Origin: UA16 sp002292325
Lineage (GTDB): Bacteria; Bacteroidota; Bacteroidia; Flavobacteriales_D; Sanyastnellaceae
Length of the DNA: 64,000 nucleotides
Direction: 5' to 3'
Assembly (NCBI GenBank): GCA_943788645.1
Contig: CALSRC010000006.1
Span: 1-64,000 of the forward strand
Positions within the stretch are counted from its first letter, which is position 1. Each line of letters begins with the position of its first letter. Made by a program: the position numbers and the translations under genes. Of this stretch, positions 35,565 through 43,987 are shown one piece after another. The notes beneath the pieces are model-generated. The model saw nothing but the letters and a program-made list of their open reading frames with translations. It was not told the DNA's origin and made no database searches.

Positions 35565-37249
35565 ACTTGCAGCCCCGCCCCTCCTCGAATTCACGCAAAC
35601 GCTGGCTTTGGATGGTGCCATTTCTGGGACTTTTGATCGCAGCAGCTCCCCTCCGGGAAAATTACTTTGAATTATCGAAGCAACTCGAAATCATGACGGC
35701 CATGTTTCGGGAACTCAACATTTATTACGTCGACGAGATTCAACCCGGTGAATTGATGGAAGCCGGAATGGACGCCATGGTCAGCAGCCTCGATCCATAC
35801 ACGGTTTACTACCCAGAATCGCGCATCGAAGATTTACGGTTCATGACCACTGGAGAATATGGTGGCATCGGCGCCAGCATCCAATTCATCAATGATCGAC
35901 ACTTATTTGTGGACGTGCTGCCTGACTTTCCCGCAGCGCGAGCAGGCTTGAAAATTGGCGATGAATTGACCCATGTGGATGGCCAACCGCTCCTAGAGGT
36001 GAACCCTGATTTGGTCTCAGAGCTTCTGCAAGGAGCGAGTGGAACTGAGGTGATCATCAAATACATCCCCAATGGTGCATCGGAAACCACCGAATTGAGC
36101 ATCGAGCGTGAAAAAATAAAGTTGCCTGCAGTGCCCTTCCGTTCAGTCGTAGCAGACAGCACTGGATACGTCATACTGCGGGCCTTTACCCGTGGTTGCT
36201 CCTTCGAATTGCGTCAGGCCATTCGGTACCTTCAAGATAGCACGGATGTGAACCAATTGGTTTTAGACTTGCGTGGGAATGGAGGAGGCTTGCTTCAAGA
36301 ATCCATCAGCATCGTCAATCTGTTTGTGCCGAAGGGAGAAGAAGTCGTGAGCACCCGAGGTAAAAAAGAAGAGTGGTTGAAGAGCTACAAAACAATGGCT
36401 GACCCTCTCGTACCAGACTGGCCTGTTGCCGTGCTCATTGATGAACAATCCGCATCGGCATCCGAAATTGTCGCCGGAACACTTCAAGATTTGGACCGTG
36501 CAATCATTGTCGGCCAAGAGAGTTTTGGAAAAGGCCTCGTCCAGCAGACCAAGCCACTGGCCTATGGCACCAAACTCAAAGTCACCGTAGCCAAATATTA
36601 CACGGCGAGCGGCCGGTGCATCCAACGCCTTGACTATGGCGGAAAACGTTCCGCTGAAGGAGTAGCACAAGCGTTCGCTGACTCCACACTCCAGTCGTTC
36701 AAAACACGCAATGGTCGTCCTGTAATTGATGGAAAAGGAGTTCAGCCGGACGTTCCAGTGGACCTTCCTTACATGGGATATGTGCTTGAAGGACTCTACA
36801 TGAATGGAACCCTTTTCGACTTTGCCAATGCTTGGAGTGCGCAACATGATAGCATCGGACCAGCCAAAGATTTTCACCTCAGCGAAGTCGATTGGCAGGC
36901 ATTTGTTCAATTCGCAAAGGACAGCGAATCCACTACCTTTGAGTCCAGAACACAAACGGCCTGGAGCGAACTCACTGCACTGGCTCGTGAGGAGCAGATA
37001 TACTCCCTCGATTCCACAGCATTCGATGCCTTTTCTCAGGTATTGGAGCCTTCCATCGAGCGGGATTTGAATCGGTTCAAGGAAGAAATAACATGGGCTT
37101 TGGAGGAAGAATTGGTTATGCGATATCATCTGCAAACCGGGGTTATTGAATGGTCGATACCTCGGGACAACCCCCTCAACAAAGCCATTGAATTGATGTC
37201 CACAAATCGACACTTGGACATCCTAGCAGGTCCCACGTTTACAGAATGA
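35561..37249 (+). CDS. S41 family C-terminal processing peptidase (CtpA/Prc-like)
   Basis: 562 residues. An N-terminal signal anchor (about 14-32), a helical region, a PDZ domain (about 88-175, with GGIGASIQ) and the tail-specific protease domain. The catalytic Ser lies in DEQSASASEIVAGTL (about 293-307) and the general-base Lys in ESFGKGLVQ (about 325). The enzyme cuts periplasmic proteins near their C-termini. Gene order rnpA-S41 is common in the phylum. Start and stop overlap both neighbours (ATGA), giving a tightly coupled operon. Confidence 0.92.
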   Translation: MNLQPRPSSNSRKRWLWMVPFLGLLIAAAPLRENYFELSKQLEIMTAMFRELNIYYVDEIQPGELMEAGMDAMVSSLDPYTVYYPESRIEDLRFMTTGEYGGIGASIQFINDRHLFVDVLPDFPAARAGLKIGDELTHVDGQPLLEVNPDLVSELLQGASGTEVIIKYIPNGASETTELSIEREKIKLPAVPFRSVVADSTGYVILRAFTRGCSFELRQAIRYLQDSTDVNQLVLDLRGNGGGLLQESISIVNLFVPKGEEVVSTRGKKEEWLKSYKTMADPLVPDWPVAVLIDEQSASASEIVAGTLQDLDRAIIVGQESFGKGLVQQTKPLAYGTKLKVTVAKYYTASGRCIQRLDYGGKRSAEGVAQAFADSTLQSFKTRNGRPVIDGKGVQPDVPVDLPYMGYVLEGLYMNGTLFDFANAWSAQHDSIGPAKDFHLSEVDWQAFVQFAKDSESTTFESRTQTAWSELTALAREEQIYSLDSTAFDAFSQVLEPSIERDLNRFKEEITWALEEELVMRYHLQTGVIEWSIPRDNPLNKAIELMSTNRHLDILAGPTFTE

Positions 37250-38811
37250 GTAAAATGCACAAAGGTTCGAATCCTTCGGTGCAAAGGACGTATGACGCGG
37301 CCCTGATTCTGACGGCCATTGCGCTTCCTTTCTCCAACTTTTTGATGAGTCAAGGGGCCTTTTTGCTGGTCATTGCTTGGGCCGTCGATCGCTGGAAAAA
37401 CGGACCGATTTTCCGCGGACGATCATGGGCATTTTGGCAATCTCAACTCGTCTTGTGGGGAGTGTTAGCGCTGTTTGGATGGCAGTTGATGAGCCTGTTG
37501 TGGTCCGCCGACTGGACGTATGGCTGGCGTGCGTTGAGGATTGAACTCCCCTTGTTGGCCTTTCCACTCATCTTGATCTCAGGTCGATGGAATCAACAAC
37601 GAGGAATGAACTTAGTGCAGCATGCTTTGGCCGTCGCGGTTATCGCCGCTTGCGTCGCTTGCCTTTGGATGGGCTACCATTTTGAAGGCAAAATGCAATC
37701 GCGTGATTGGTCTCCATTCATATCTCACATCCGATTCAGCCTCCTGATCACGTTCATTTGGGGCTGGTGGCTGCATCGTTGGATGATGCAGAAAGAAGTG
37801 GTGGCGGGCATATTTCTGATCTTGATTGGTTTATTCGGCGGACTGTTTACCTGGAAGGTGGCGTCGTTGACCGGTGCAATCTTATTTCCAGCGGTAACAT
37901 TGATTGCATGGTGGATTTCCAACAAAGGGCGCATGATCGTGTTGACCATAGCCGGCTTTAGCGCGGTAGCTGCCGCTTTTTTTTGTTGGAGTTTACGACC
38001 CGTTTATCCGGATGCAGCAACCCTGATTGAAACCACGGAAAAAGGTGCGTTTTATGAACATCACCCCGATCGTTGCCTGCGTGAAAATGAGCACCATGTT
38101 TGGACATTTCTCGCGTGGAATGAGCTGGAAGTCGGATGGGCAGCACGCAGCGAGCTTCCATTAAACGGCCTGGATGGACGGCATCAAGAACTGCGCATGA
38201 CGCTCATGCGGTTCCTCACGTCCAAAGGCCTTGCGAAGGACCTTGCAGGAGTCGCTCAGCTATCCAATCGAGAAATTGGATGGATTGAATCTGGAGTCCC
38301 TACCATATTGGAGTTTGAGCATCATGGCCTGCAGCGGCGATTGGATGCTGTCCAATTCGAAATTTGGAATGCTTTGGACGGGGGAAATCCCAGTGGACAT
38401 TCCATAGTTCAGCGCTTGGCGTTCTTGCGTGCAGCTTTTCATATCTATCGTCATCACCCGGTCATTGGGGTGGGGATTGGAGACGTAGGACAATCATTCG
38501 ACTGGGCCTATTCCGAATTAAACTCTCCCCTCGCACCCGAATTCAGGCTCCGTGCACACAATCAATTTGTGACATTTCTAATCGCAGGTGGTCCGCTAAA
38601 TTTAATTTTGTGGGCAGCAATCCTACTGACCCTTGCATGGAGAGGTGTCCGACCTGGTGACTCGTCCCTTCCGCACATGGCTTTACTCTTTGTTTGTGTA
38701 TTAGCGCTTTCTTGCTTGACAGAAGACACACTGGAAACCCAAGCAGGAGTGACCTTCGCTGGATTCTTCATTGGTCTACTGGGACGCCGCACCCACGCCC
38801 AAATCCAATAA
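37246..38811 (+). CDS. O-antigen ligase/polymerase family membrane protein (Wzy_C)
   Basis: 521 residues with about ten hydrophobic helices, in a Trp-rich protein. The large periplasmic loop between late helices holds the family's PVIGVGIGDVGQ and RAHNQFVTFLIAGG motifs, the latter with the conserved His. WaaL-type ligases join O-antigen to lipid A core; related proteins polymerise glycans. A glycosyltransferase gene converges on it with a 36 bp overlap, which supports a role in surface polysaccharide. Confidence 0.82.
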   Translation: MSKMHKGSNPSVQRTYDAALILTAIALPFSNFLMSQGAFLLVIAWAVDRWKNGPIFRGRSWAFWQSQLVLWGVLALFGWQLMSLLWSADWTYGWRALRIELPLLAFPLILISGRWNQQRGMNLVQHALAVAVIAACVACLWMGYHFEGKMQSRDWSPFISHIRFSLLITFIWGWWLHRWMMQKEVVAGIFLILIGLFGGLFTWKVASLTGAILFPAVTLIAWWISNKGRMIVLTIAGFSAVAAAFFCWSLRPVYPDAATLIETTEKGAFYEHHPDRCLRENEHHVWTFLAWNELEVGWAARSELPLNGLDGRHQELRMTLMRFLTSKGLAKDLAGVAQLSNREIGWIESGVPTILEFEHHGLQRRLDAVQFEIWNALDGGNPSGHSIVQRLAFLRAAFHIYRHHPVIGVGIGDVGQSFDWAYSELNSPLAPEFRLRAHNQFVTFLIAGGPLNLILWAAILLTLAWRGVRPGDSSLPHMALLFVCVLALSCLTEDTLETQAGVTFAGFFIGLLGRRTHAQIQ

Positions 38812-40572
38812 AGCTGCAGCAACGTCCGCAACTTCTATGTCCAAGCACCCTTCGTCTGTTCGGTTGGATGTAGCGATCCACTTGGCCCGTGATCCCATCG
38901 GATGCCATCGCTCGGGCCAAGTCGGTGCCGCTGTGCCATAAAGACCAACACATGCTGTACCTAGAGCCGAAGCCAAGTGAAGAGGTCCAGTGCTCGAAGC
39001 CACCAAGCCGTCTACCTCTTGAATCAATGACATCAATTCCTCCAATGTCAATGCTCCCGTGGCATTCACTGCATCCACCTCTTCACACCATAACGCGAGC
39101 TCAGGCCAAGCTTCGGCCTCTTTGGCGGTGCCCGTCCAAATGACACGGTGCCCCTCCCTCATCAACGTGCGCATCAATTTCACATACTGATCGATGGACC
39201 AATTTGTGGCGCTATTGTTCGATCCCGGATGAAGAATAACGTGGCTGCGACCTGGAGCCAGCCAGGTTGCAGCTCCTTGCACCCGCGTTTGTACATGACT
39301 CCACGATTCGGCCTCCAATCCCGCCCATTCAGCCCATTCCTCCGGAGATTGAGACGGCATCGCACCCGGCTCGACCCATCCTGGGACCGGTTGAAGAACA
39401 TGGGCCAAATCCAATCCGTGCCACGCCTCGTGCTGTCCAGAATGCTTTCGCGAAACCCCGTGGCGTAGATTGATGTAGCGGGCAAAAGGCCAGCGACGCG
39501 CTGTTCCAAGCCGCAAAGGAACCCCCGCATGCTTCAATGCTTTGGCGACTTCAACATCTGGAAAAGCCAAAATCGCCGCATCATAAACACTCAAATCCAA
39601 TGGTTCATCTCCATCCCACTCCAGCACCTGAACGACAGACCGAGAAGCTCTGGCTACAGGAGCGGCATAAGCACGTACCAAAGCATCGACTTGAACGTGC
39701 TTAGCCAATCGACCCGCAATGGGCAATGTCAGCACCACGTCGCCGATTGCATCGGTGCGACATAACAAAATTCGTTGAACCTCTTCCCTTCCGGAATGCT
39801 TCAGCACCGATTTCTTCCAACGCCATGCAGCGGCCTTTCGGTATTTTTCAGAGGTAGCGAAAGCGCTCCACCGGGCAATGGTCCATCCTGCCCAGCCATC
39901 TCGCCAACCACCTCGAAAAAGAGCGTTTTTCATCCACTGAAAAGCTGATTTCAATGGACGTATGAGACTCCATGTCATCCAGTCCGGTCCACTGTATTGA
40001 GTTGCAGCGATGTCACTGAAAAACCGAATCTGCCGAACGTGATCTTCAATTTCGTTGTAAGAAAAATGCAATAAATCACCGCTCAGATGTTGCGGTGATC
40101 TTCCTGAGGTCAATTCCAATCGGTCGTGTGGATTCTCTCCCGTCCAGTGTGCTTGACCTGCTCTCCAAAGTCTGCATTTGCGATCGGGGTACCAACCACC
40201 ATGCCGCACCCAATGTCCACAATAGGATGTCAAGCGATTGAATTCATATCCATCACACTGCTGATCACCGACCTTCCATTCCAACAGTGATGTGCGCAAT
40301 TCTGGGCCAATTGCTTCGTCCGCATCCAATGAAATCAACCAAGCTCCCAGCGCTTGCCGTGCTGCCCAGTTTTTTTGTTCGATGTGCCCCTCAAAAGGGT
40401 GATGCAACACTCGGGCTCCCGCCGCTTCAGCAAATTCAACCGTGCGATCCGTTGATCCTGAATCCACCACCACCACCTCATCCGCGATTCCATCCAAAGA
40501 GGCAATGCAACGGTTGATGTTGCTTTCCTCGTTGAATGCAATGATGACAGCGGACAGAACAGGACGATTCAT
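38776..40572 (-). CDS. Fused glycosyltransferase: N-terminal GT2 (WaaE-like) and C-terminal GT9 (heptosyltransferase-like)
   Basis: 598 residues from the ATG at 40572. The N-terminal half (about 1-250) is a family 2 transferase: AVIIAFNEESNINRC, VVVDSGSTDRT and the metal-binding ISLDADEAI, with the EQKNWAARQAL of WaaE/KdtX-like enzymes. The C-terminal half (about 268-598) is a GT9 heptosyltransferase: RILLCRTDAIGDVVLTLP and HPGSNNSATNWSIDQYV. These usually are two proteins adding a hexose and heptose to the LPS core. No stop or frame change lies between them. Confidence 0.87.
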   Translation of the reverse strand: MNRPVLSAVIIAFNEESNINRCIASLDGIADEVVVVDSGSTDRTVEFAEAAGARVLHHPFEGHIEQKNWAARQALGAWLISLDADEAIGPELRTSLLEWKVGDQQCDGYEFNRLTSYCGHWVRHGGWYPDRKCRLWRAGQAHWTGENPHDRLELTSGRSPQHLSGDLLHFSYNEIEDHVRQIRFFSDIAATQYSGPDWMTWSLIRPLKSAFQWMKNALFRGGWRDGWAGWTIARWSAFATSEKYRKAAAWRWKKSVLKHSGREEVQRILLCRTDAIGDVVLTLPIAGRLAKHVQVDALVRAYAAPVARASRSVVQVLEWDGDEPLDLSVYDAAILAFPDVEVAKALKHAGVPLRLGTARRWPFARYINLRHGVSRKHSGQHEAWHGLDLAHVLQPVPGWVEPGAMPSQSPEEWAEWAGLEAESWSHVQTRVQGAATWLAPGRSHVILHPGSNNSATNWSIDQYVKLMRTLMREGHRVIWTGTAKEAEAWPELALWCEEVDAVNATGALTLEELMSLIQEVDGLVASSTGPLHLASALGTACVGLYGTAAPTWPERWHPMGSRAKWIATSNRTDEGCLDIEVADVAAALLDLGVGAASQ

Positions 40573-40641
40573 GGGATTCAAATGCAAAAAGAGGAATTCC
40601 ACGCAAGTTACTGCGCACAGACAGGAAGTTTCTAACGAATG

Positions 40642-40672
40642 CTTGCACCCCTCGTGAGACCCATTATTTTTG
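40642..40672 (+). promoter_or_regulatory. Predicted promoter of purD, nearly leaderless
   Basis: CTTG (40642-40645) and TATTTTTG (40665-40672) are separated by exactly 19 bp, the Bacteroidota spacing for TTTG-N19-TAnnTTTG. The purD ATG begins only four bases after the -7 box, so the transcript would start at or within a few bases of the start codon. Confidence 0.5.
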
Positions 40673-40676
40673 TTTC

Positions 40677-41645
40677 ATGAATGTACTGTTGTTGGGAAGC
40701 GGCGGGCGAGAGCACGCCATCGCATGGAAGCTGAGTCAGTCTTCCATGTTGCGGAGTTTACATATTGCTCCGGGGAATGGAGGCATGGAACCATTGGGAA
40801 CCGTCGCGGACTTGGATGTGATGGATTTTGCAGCTGTTGAACGTTATGTTCGTCGCCATGATATAGGCTTGCTAATTGTCGGAGCTGAAGCACCGCTTGT
40901 AGCAGGAATTGCAGATTACTTCGAAGCATCAACCAAGACCAACATCCTCGTCGTTGGTCCGAAGAAAGCTGGAGCCATGCTGGAAGGAAGCAAAGAATTT
41001 GCCAAAGCTTTCATGCAACGGCACAATATTCCTACCGCTCGGTACGTCAGCTTCGACCATACGCAATTGGATGATGCGATTGCGGCTTTGGACTCCTTCA
41101 TGCCACCCTATGTCATCAAAGCGGATGGTCTTGCAGCAGGCAAGGGAGTGGTTATTACAGAATCCAAGACGGAAGCCACCAAAACCCTCACCAGCATGTT
41201 GAGTGGAGGCGCATTTGAGGATGCTGGTAAAAAGGTGGTCATCGAAGAGTTCCTTTCTGGTAAGGAGCTGAGCATGTTCGCTGTGACCGATGGTCACAGC
41301 TACCACTTATTGCCGTCTGCGAAAGACTACAAGCAGATTGGTGAAGGCGATACAGGTCCAAACACGGGTGGCATGGGTGCCATCTCTCCTGTACCTTTCT
41401 TGACGGAAGAATTCCAAGAAAAAGCGCTGAATCAGGTCATCATCCCGACCATCAAAGGCTTGGGAAAAGACGGGATACCATTTTCAGGGATTCTATTTTT
41501 TGGACTGATTCGCGTCGGCAGTGACCCGTATGTGATTGAATACAATTGCCGTCTTGGAGATCCCGAGACTGAAGTGATTCTCCCCAGAATCAAAAGCGAT
41601 TTACTCCACTTGTTTGAAAGCCTCTGCTCAGGATTGTTTGTCTGA
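40677..41645 (+). CDS. purD: Phosphoribosylamine-glycine ligase, N-terminal portion (frameshifted)
   Basis: 322 residues. PurD joins glycine to phosphoribosylamine with ATP, the second step of purine synthesis. The N-domain (MNVLLLGSGGREHAIAWKL), the ATP-grasp core (YVIKADGLAAGKGVV, GPNTGGMGAISP) and YNCRLGDPETEVILPRI are intact. After LLHLFESL the frame turns into unrelated residues and stops at 41645. Deleting one base near 41622-41626 restores FESLAQDCLSEYDL and joins the next fragment, giving a full-length protein of about 428 residues. Confidence 0.88.
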   Translation: MNVLLLGSGGREHAIAWKLSQSSMLRSLHIAPGNGGMEPLGTVADLDVMDFAAVERYVRRHDIGLLIVGAEAPLVAGIADYFEASTKTNILVVGPKKAGAMLEGSKEFAKAFMQRHNIPTARYVSFDHTQLDDAIAALDSFMPPYVIKADGLAAGKGVVITESKTEATKTLTSMLSGGAFEDAGKKVVIEEFLSGKELSMFAVTDGHSYHLLPSAKDYKQIGEGDTGPNTGGMGAISPVPFLTEEFQEKALNQVIIPTIKGLGKDGIPFSGILFFGLIRVGSDPYVIEYNCRLGDPETEVILPRIKSDLLHLFESLCSGLFV

Positions 41646-41964
41646 ATACGATTTAGTCACAGACGAGCGGGCGGCGGCTACGGTCATTTTGGCCAGCGAT
41701 GGATACCCCGGATCGTATGAAAAAGGAAAAGAAATCAAAGGACTGAAAGACATCGAGGGCATTGACGGTCACGTGTTTCATGCTGGAACGAAGCAAAGTC
41801 GCAAAAAACTGTACACCAATGGAGGCAGGGTTCTCGCTCTTACAGGCCGAGGGGCAGATGTGACGGAGGCCTTGAAGAACAGCTACCGGCTCGAGGAAAA
41901 AGTGGGGTTCGAAGGGGCTTATTGTCGGAAAGACATCGGAGCAGATGTGCTCGACTTGGCGTGA
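41614..41964 (+). CDS. purD: Phosphoribosylamine-glycine ligase, C-terminal portion (frameshifted)
   Basis: This frame, in +1 relation to the N-terminal part and readable from a TTG at 41614, encodes the C-terminal PurD domain: AAATVILASDGYPGSYEKG, FHAGTKQSRKKLYTNGG and the conserved RVLALTGRGADVTEAL. The nominal start is not real; homology begins at AQDCLSEYD. The two pieces overlap by 32 bases and no residues are lost, so this is a single-base indel or a recoding event rather than decay. Confidence 0.85.
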   Translation: MKASAQDCLSEYDLVTDERAAATVILASDGYPGSYEKGKEIKGLKDIEGIDGHVFHAGTKQSRKKLYTNGGRVLALTGRGADVTEALKNSYRLEEKVGFEGAYCRKDIGADVLDLA

Positions 41965-41980
41965 TCAAGAGAAACTCGAA

Positions 41981-42169
41981 TCAAACGATTCCTCCCTCCT
42001 GCTCTGCTTTCTCCGTGTATTTCTTCTGCAACCGCAGCCAGAAAAACAGCCCCACAAATCCCAACGCAATCACGCTCATGTTGAAAGGTGAACTGATCGG
42101 TACCAAAACAGTTTCAAAGGTCCACTCAATAAATTTGGCGACGGGGGTAATGACTTCTTGCGTGTTCAT
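41981..42169 (-). CDS. Small single-span membrane protein (DUF6341-like)
   Basis: 62 residues from the ATG at 42169 (MNTQEVITPVAKFIE). One transmembrane helix (about 30-49, FNMSVIALGFVGLFFWLRL) is followed by a short charged tail. Small proteins of this type lie beside purD and a DUF6427 membrane protein in Flavobacteriales; I recall the name DUF6341, but the function is unknown. It is antisense to its neighbours, with 33 bp to the divergent gene. Confidence 0.65.
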   Translation of the reverse strand: MNTQEVITPVAKFIEWTFETVLVPISSPFNMSVIALGFVGLFFWLRLQKKYTEKAEQEGGIV

Positions 42170-42202
42170 GGGAGCTAAATTCGGGACAAAAATAAGCAAC
42201 CG

Positions 42203-43147
42203 TTGATTTCAATCCTCCGATCCAACCAACCAATTGCATGGTTCATTGTTCCGTTGACCTTATTCGCTGGATTGCTCGCACGTGGATGGGTTCTTGAATC
42301 AACATGGGAATCCCTGTCTATTCAGGGCGGAGGACTCATTTTTGTTGCCATGCTATGCCATCACATTTATGTCAAAGGACATTTCGTCGAGCGCGGAGAT
42401 CCTGCATTGGGGTGGTGTGTCATTGCGTGGGGCTTGATTTTTTTGGAAGTAACCGGTCCTTGGATGGATCAACTTTTGTTTTGGTTGAGCCTCCTCATCG
42501 CATGCGCGAGTTTGTCCCTGACGCTGCGGATGCACCGACAACCTACTACCAGCGCGATTCAGTTCAGGGCCGGAGCGTTAGCTGCCGTGGCAATTTATTT
42601 GAACCCTGAGCTTTGGGGGATTGCAGTGGGCTTAATTCTGATCCAGATCAACACCCGCCCTGCCATCTTTCGCGAATGGATGATGCTCACCATTGGTGCG
42701 GTTTGGGGCGGGCTGGGAGCGTTTTTTGTGGCCGCCCTGCTCAATCCAACTTCAGGACCGACAGCATTTGTCCATCCCTCCGTTTTGGGCGATGTATTCC
42801 TCTTCGGAGGAACCGTTGCGTGGGGAGCATTTGGATTCATTGTGCTCATGAAGGAACAATCAAACAAAAATCTGCGGATGCAGAATGCCCGAATCAACTC
42901 TGTCTTATTCACAGGTTCATTGGTTGCCGGATCATGTATTTCATGGGGACTTCAAATTCCATTGGAAGCTGTGTTTCGCGCACCGCCCGCATCCCCTGCT
43001 CTGGCCCTTCCGCTCGCTTTTTTGACCGTGAACCTCATTCCACAATGGGAACATCACAAACGCAACTCGAATCGCTTGACCAACGGCTTGTTCTGGCTGT
43101 TTGTTGGTACGCTGTTGGTTCTTTTTACACACCAAATTATTCCCTGA
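42203..43147 (+). CDS. DUF6427-like polytopic membrane protein
   Basis: 314 residues from a TTG start (MISILRSNQPIAWFI matches the expected N-terminus and the first ATG is about 50 codons in). Eight or so hydrophobic helices occupy the whole protein, with no soluble domain. The family is found in Bacteroidota near purine genes and has no known function. It lies between the DUF6341-like gene and purQ. Confidence 0.68.
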   Translation: MISILRSNQPIAWFIVPLTLFAGLLARGWVLESTWESLSIQGGGLIFVAMLCHHIYVKGHFVERGDPALGWCVIAWGLIFLEVTGPWMDQLLFWLSLLIACASLSLTLRMHRQPTTSAIQFRAGALAAVAIYLNPELWGIAVGLILIQINTRPAIFREWMMLTIGAVWGGLGAFFVAALLNPTSGPTAFVHPSVLGDVFLFGGTVAWGAFGFIVLMKEQSNKNLRMQNARINSVLFTGSLVAGSCISWGLQIPLEAVFRAPPASPALALPLAFLTVNLIPQWEHHKRNSNRLTNGLFWLFVGTLLVLFTHQIIP

Positions 43148-43174
43148 TTTCATCAGATTGTCGAACTTCGCACT

Positions 43175-43867
43175 ATGAAATTTGGAGTGGTCACTTTCCC
43201 CGGCTCAAACTGCGACATGGACATGGTCCATGCATTGGAGCACGAGTTAGATTTTTCGGTCGTTCAACTTTGGCATAAAGACCGTGACCTCCAGGGAGTG
43301 GATGTCGTGGTTTTGCCCGGTGGATTCAGCTACGGTGATTACCTCCGAAGCGGTGCAATTGCCCGGTTCTCACCCATTATGGAGTCCGTGATTGCTCATG
43401 CCCATCGCGGGGGGCGGGTCTTTGGTGTGTGCAATGGCTTTCAGATCTTGTGTGAGACAGGCCTGCTTCCGGGAGCTTTGTTGCACAACGAAAGCCGAAA
43501 ATTCATCTGCAAGAATGTTCATTTGAAACCCGTTTCTCGGATTGCGCCAATTTCTAGCGCGTCAGAAACAGACCAGCCGCTTGTGATCCCAATCGCCCAT
43601 GGAGAGGGCAACTACTTCATTGATGACGACGGCTTGAAAGCACTTCAGGACAATGACCAAGTTTTGTTTCAGTATTGTGATGAAGCAGGCAAAGTGAACA
43701 ACTGGTCCAACCCGAACGGAGCCAAGGATAACATCGCAGGAGTGGCCAATAAAGCAATGAATGTCTTCGGCATGATGCCTCATCCTGAACGTGCTGCAAG
43801 TTCCGACCTGGGAAATACCGATGGAGCAGCCATCCTACGAGGCCTCGCATCCTTGGTGGAAGCCTGA
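43175..43867 (+). CDS. purQ: Phosphoribosylformylglycinamidine synthase, glutaminase subunit
   Basis: 230 residues. This subunit releases ammonia from glutamine for the fourth purine step, with PurL and PurS. It is a class I glutamine amidotransferase: the nucleophile Cys86 is in GVCNGFQILCE and the catalytic His/Glu in MMPHPERA. The N-terminal VTFPGSNCD is the family signature. Separate purQ implies a small-type PurL encoded elsewhere. purD lies 1.2 kb upstream, so this is a loose purine cluster. Confidence 0.95.
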   Translation: MKFGVVTFPGSNCDMDMVHALEHELDFSVVQLWHKDRDLQGVDVVVLPGGFSYGDYLRSGAIARFSPIMESVIAHAHRGGRVFGVCNGFQILCETGLLPGALLHNESRKFICKNVHLKPVSRIAPISSASETDQPLVIPIAHGEGNYFIDDDGLKALQDNDQVLFQYCDEAGKVNNWSNPNGAKDNIAGVANKAMNVFGMMPHPERAASSDLGNTDGAAILRGLASLVEA

Positions 43868-43946
43868 AACTGCGCTACGCGAAAATCGTTGCAAGGTGTT
43901 GGCAAATGTTGCTCTTCGCGACAGGCGATGTGAACATGATTGCGCT

Positions 43947-43954
43947 TATTTTTG
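43947..43954 (+). promoter_or_regulatory. Possible -7 box for dxs (TATTTTTG)
   Basis: An exact TAnnTTTG match, identical to the box ahead of purD, 33 bp before the dxs start in the 120 bp purQ-dxs gap. The -33 tetramer is not evident at the normal distance. Confidence 0.35.
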
Positions 43955-43987
43955 TTCGTATCAGACAGGAGCAATAAGACCCTATCC

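Noticed and set aside
36263..37213. 316-residue open frame antisense to the S41 protease
   Set aside because: It lies wholly across a well-recognised gene, and its translation resembles no family.
37255..37285. GGTTCGAATCC run like a tRNA T-arm
   Set aside because: It codes for the first residues of the O-antigen ligase; no D or anticodon arm or CCA-side acceptor stem fits around it.
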